Source: Bacteroidota bacterium (GTDB lineage Bacteria > Bacteroidota > Ignavibacteria > SZUA-365). From it: a DNA stretch of 9,111 nt. Positions 6,697-9,111 of this stretch are shown one piece after another (positions within the stretch are counted from its first letter, which is position 1; each line of letters opens with the position of its first letter). The position numbers and the translations under genes are program-made. The DNA lies in NCBI GenBank assembly GCA_018224415.1, contig JAGTUZ010000328.1:1-9111 (forward strand). The letters are read 5' to 3'. The notes beneath the pieces were generated by a model that saw only the letters and a program-made list of their open reading frames with translations, was not told the origin of the DNA and did no database searches.

Positions 6697-6729
6697 TTTG
6701 CCATTTACGGATAAAATCCGGTACATTGG
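6697..6729 (+). promoter_or_regulatory. Candidate promoter of the VWA gene with an internal palindrome
   Basis: TTTG (6697-6700), a 21-base spacer and TACATTGG (6722-6729) match the Bacteroidota-type TTTG / TAnnTTTG layout, with one mismatch in the -7 box. Transcription would start near 6735 and leave a leader of about 50 nt. Inside the spacer, CGGAT-AAA-ATCCG (6708-6720) is a perfect 13-bp dyad where a repressor could bind. The 22-bp repeat array ends just upstream at 6688. Confidence 0.5.
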
Positions 6730-6774
6730 TGGAAACACGATCCCGCCGTCGCGTTCCATCTTGGACCATCGATC

Positions 6775-6780
6775 GAGGAG
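6775..6780 (+). promoter_or_regulatory. Shine-Dalgarno site of the VWA gene
   Basis: GAGGAG lies 5 nt (TTCAC) before ATG 6786. It supports this start, which is also the one that yields a complete signal peptide. Confidence 0.7.
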
Positions 6781-6785
6781 TTCAC

Positions 6786-9111
6786 ATGAGCTCGGGAAAG
6801 ATCCTGCTGCTGAGCTGCGTTGTCCTGTGCACGATCTGGGAATGGACCGCTCCGTCCGAAATCTCGGCCCAGCAACGAACGCTGGGACCGGTCCTTCGCA
6901 TTTATACCGATCCGTTTCTCTTTGATACCGTGCGCTGTCGCATTCGGCGCTGCGTGCCGCTCACCTTCCACAACATCGGCGACACGGCGCTGGTTGTGCA
7001 CAACCACGATGTCGTCCGGCGGCCGTTCTACACGCGCATCGATACGCCGCTGGTGCTGCAGCCCGGGGAGATGCGCACCTTCGATCTCTGCTACAATCCC
7101 GCCCAGTACACCGCCGACAGCCAACGCGTTTTCCTTCGCGCGGACACGCGCCTGCCGCTTTCCATCGCTATGGTGCATGACGTGAGCTCGAGCATGTTCA
7201 CGACCATGCCCGACGGCAGGAAACGCTACCAGGCCGCGCATGACGCCAGCGTGGAATTCATCGGCAACCTGCTCGACACGTTGGGGATCGTCGACGAGGC
7301 GGCGGTGTTCACCTACGACGACAATGAGCACTTCAAGGTGACACAGTCATGGACCACCGACACGGCCGCGCTGCGCGCAGCCATCCCGAACGTTGTGCTC
7401 GGCACGGCCACATGCACCTATGACGCCATTTCGCGTACCATCGACTCGATGGACACACGCATCAAAAAGCGCATTCTTATCATGGTCACCGACGGAGAGG
7501 ACAGCGGCATCACTACCTGTGGCATCGCCTCGCCGGAGTCGGTGATCAAGAAGGCGCAGGAGCACGACGTGCGTATCTACGCCATCACCATCGGCAATAT
7601 CGACCGCACGCCGTTGATCCAGATCGCGAAGGCCACCGGTGGCCGGGAGTTCAATGCGACCCTGAGCGCGGACCTTCTCGCCATCTATCGCGAGATCGCG
7701 GTGGACATGAGCAAGAACGTCCAGGTCAGCATTTTCATGAAGGGTGCGGCCGTGGGTCCGAAACTGGAGATCACTCCGCCGACCTGGAATTTTGACAGCG
7801 TGCAGGTCGGCGCAACGGCCTGCGAGGATGTGCTCGTGCGCAACGCCGGCAACGCCTGGCTGCACGCCGACTCGGTGCGAAAGGTCTTCCAGCCGCCGTA
7901 CTCGCTGCAGGATCTCATGGTGGACTCCATCGCGCCGTTCCAGACCGTGCCTGCGCGCGTGTGCTTCACACCGCTGCTGCCGCTGCATTACAACGTGCCG
8001 ATGCCATATTTCCCCTCTCCCTGCGAGTTCGCCGAGGATACGCTCACCGGTACGGGCAGCAGTTACCTGCTTCCAAGGGATCCGCGGAAACTGCCGCTGC
8101 TCGAGGTGCGGATGCCTGTCTTCGACACGACCTTCTGCCAGACCACGGAGTGTCGCGTGCTCGAACTGCACAACGCCGGCGATACAACGGTGACCGTGCA
8201 TTCCCTCGACTTCATCCCTCCGCCATTCACCGGGAGCGAAGCCGTGCCGTTCGACATCCAGCCGGGCGAAACGAAATCCATCACGATCTGCTACACGCCG
8301 CCGGATGCTCCGCGCCTCGATACGCTGCACGTCGGCTTCACCGCCGACATGCGCGTTCCGCAGCGCCTCGCGCTGTTCTTCGACGAGGGCGAGGCCATGA
8401 GTGAGGAATTCATGCCGGGCCTCAGCCGCCTGCTCGCCGCCGCCGCGGGCGCGTCGGATTTCGCCGATGGTTTCGTTTTTTCCGCCGGCTTCACCGACGC
8501 GGTCACCGTCGCGCGCTTCGACAGTGCCGACGCGCTGCGCTGGGACGGCGCCTACTTCACTGACCGCGATTCGCTGCGCGCGGCGCTGCCCGATTCCGCC
8601 GGCATGCGGGTGAGTTGTCCCTTCGACGCGATGGACCGCCTGCTCACCGGCTTCGACGGCCTGCACCGCGAACCGGAGACGATTGTCCTGTTTACCGCGG
8701 GCGAGACGGCCGGTGCCGCCTGCGGTCCCATTACCGCGACCGAACTCGCCGGACACGCGATGGCCCTCGGCACACGCATTCATTGCGTGCAGCTGGGCGA
8801 GGCCGATTCCACCGACCTGCAGCAGCTCGCGCAGGCGACCGGCGGACGGTATCTTCGTCCGCAGTCCCTGCTTGATCTCATCCTGCAGTTGCGCGACCTC
8901 GAGGAGGAGTTCTCGCACAACGTCCGTTACACCGGCTCCGCCGTCGCACGCGGCGTGACGCCGATCGTGCATGTGGACAGGGACACGATTGATTGCGGGG
9001 TGTATTACTCGGATGACAACAAGGAGCCGAAGCTCGGATACGCGTTTGTCACGAACAGCGGAGATGCTCCGCTTGTCCTCATCGAGGGGCAAGGACTCGG
9101 ACCGAATTTCC
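6786..9111 (+). CDS. Exported protein with duplicated ASH-like/VWA modules, C-terminus cut by window edge
   Basis: The 775 visible residues read without a stop to the window end. A Sec signal peptide is present: Lys5, hydrophobic ILLLSCVVLCTIW, likely cleavage after Ser-Ala28. Four beta-rich ASH/HYDIN-like modules (about 36-125, 325-425, 438-526, 726 onward) alternate with two VWA domains. VWA1 (about 125-318) has an intact metal site: Asp132-Ser134-Ser136 in HDVSSSM, a Thr near 207 in LGTATC, and Asp236 in VTDGED. VWA2 (about 526-718) aligns with it at an offset of 401, but DxSxS has become DEGEA and TDG has become TAG, so it should not bind metal. Both VWA domains keep a Cys pair (210/245 and 611/646), CTYDAI/CPFDAM, and ATGGR. 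Beta modules share cysteines in CRIRRC/CQTTEC and LCYNP/ICYTP. VWA domains bind proteins; an adhesive or surface scaffold role is inferred. Whether a type IX sorting tail follows cannot be seen. Confidence 0.85.
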   Translation, partial: MSSGKILLLSCVVLCTIWEWTAPSEISAQQRTLGPVLRIYTDPFLFDTVRCRIRRCVPLTFHNIGDTALVVHNHDVVRRPFYTRIDTPLVLQPGEMRTFDLCYNPAQYTADSQRVFLRADTRLPLSIAMVHDVSSSMFTTMPDGRKRYQAAHDASVEFIGNLLDTLGIVDEAAVFTYDDNEHFKVTQSWTTDTAALRAAIPNVVLGTATCTYDAISRTIDSMDTRIKKRILIMVTDGEDSGITTCGIASPESVIKKAQEHDVRIYAITIGNIDRTPLIQIAKATGGREFNATLSADLLAIYREIAVDMSKNVQVSIFMKGAAVGPKLEITPPTWNFDSVQVGATACEDVLVRNAGNAWLHADSVRKVFQPPYSLQDLMVDSIAPFQTVPARVCFTPLLPLHYNVPMPYFPSPCEFAEDTLTGTGSSYLLPRDPRKLPLLEVRMPVFDTTFCQTTECRVLELHNAGDTTVTVHSLDFIPPPFTGSEAVPFDIQPGETKSITICYTPPDAPRLDTLHVGFTADMRVPQRLALFFDEGEAMSEEFMPGLSRLLAAAAGASDFADGFVFSAGFTDAVTVARFDSADALRWDGAYFTDRDSLRAALPDSAGMRVSCPFDAMDRLLTGFDGLHREPETIVLFTAGETAGAACGPITATELAGHAMALGTRIHCVQLGEADSTDLQQLAQATGGRYLRPQSLLDLILQLRDLEEEFSHNVRYTGSAVARGVTPIVHVDRDTIDCGVYYSDDNKEPKLGYAFVTNSGDAPLVLIEGQGLGPNF

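Noticed and set aside
6035..6925. Open frames on both strands across the 22-bp array
   Set aside because: The unit length is not a multiple of 3 and the translations are low-complexity. These frames exist only because the repeat lacks stop codons in some registers.
7347..9092. A 581-codon open frame on the minus strand opposite the VWA gene
   Set aside because: Its translation is rich in His, Arg and Val with no domain signal, while the plus frame has VWA motifs and an unbroken reading frame to the window end.

Overview
The window is a GC-rich bacterial chromosome segment with four protein genes. Two are cut by the window ends. It looks like the Bacteroidota/Chlorobiota (FCB) side of the tree, perhaps an Ignavibacteria- or Kapabacteria-like lineage. 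That placement is an inference. It rests on three promoter candidates that fit the TTG / TAnnTTTG pattern better than classical sigma70 boxes, on a very long exported TPR protein, and on a secreted protein made of VWA and ASH/HYDIN-like beta modules. No rRNA or other phylogenetic marker is present.

Layout. Positions 1-1308 (minus strand) hold a cytosolic M20 aminoacyl-histidine dipeptidase (pepD). Its C-terminus runs off the left edge. A 331-bp divergent spacer (1309-1639) follows. It carries a dense cluster of perfect GC-rich hairpins: two stem-loops at 1389-1432, then a 19-bp inverted repeat (1437-1455 / 1554-1572) enclosing three more stem-loops in a cloverleaf-like layout. Promoter-like elements sit on either side, one facing pepD and one facing right. 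Positions 1640-5278 (plus) encode a 1212-residue exported TPR-repeat protein. After 54 bp comes a 412-residue MgtC/SapB-DUF4010 membrane protein (5333-6571). The next spacer (6572-6785) begins with five tandem copies of a 22-bp repeat, followed by a promoter candidate with a perfect dyad in its spacer. Positions 6786-9111 (plus) encode an exported protein that runs off the right edge. It is built from two copies of an approximately 400-residue module: ASH-like, VWA, ASH-like. The first VWA domain keeps its metal site; the second has lost it.

How the parts relate. The TPR and MgtC genes could share a transcript. The VWA gene appears to have its own promoter, and pepD is transcribed divergently. 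No metabolic link between the four proteins is visible. The TPR and VWA proteins both have signal peptides and look like envelope or surface scaffolds. I see no CRISPR array, tRNA, rRNA, transposase, phage gene or defence cassette. The most unusual material is the structured DNA/RNA element at 1389-1572, the 22-bp repeat array, and the duplicated VWA protein with a metal-dead second domain.
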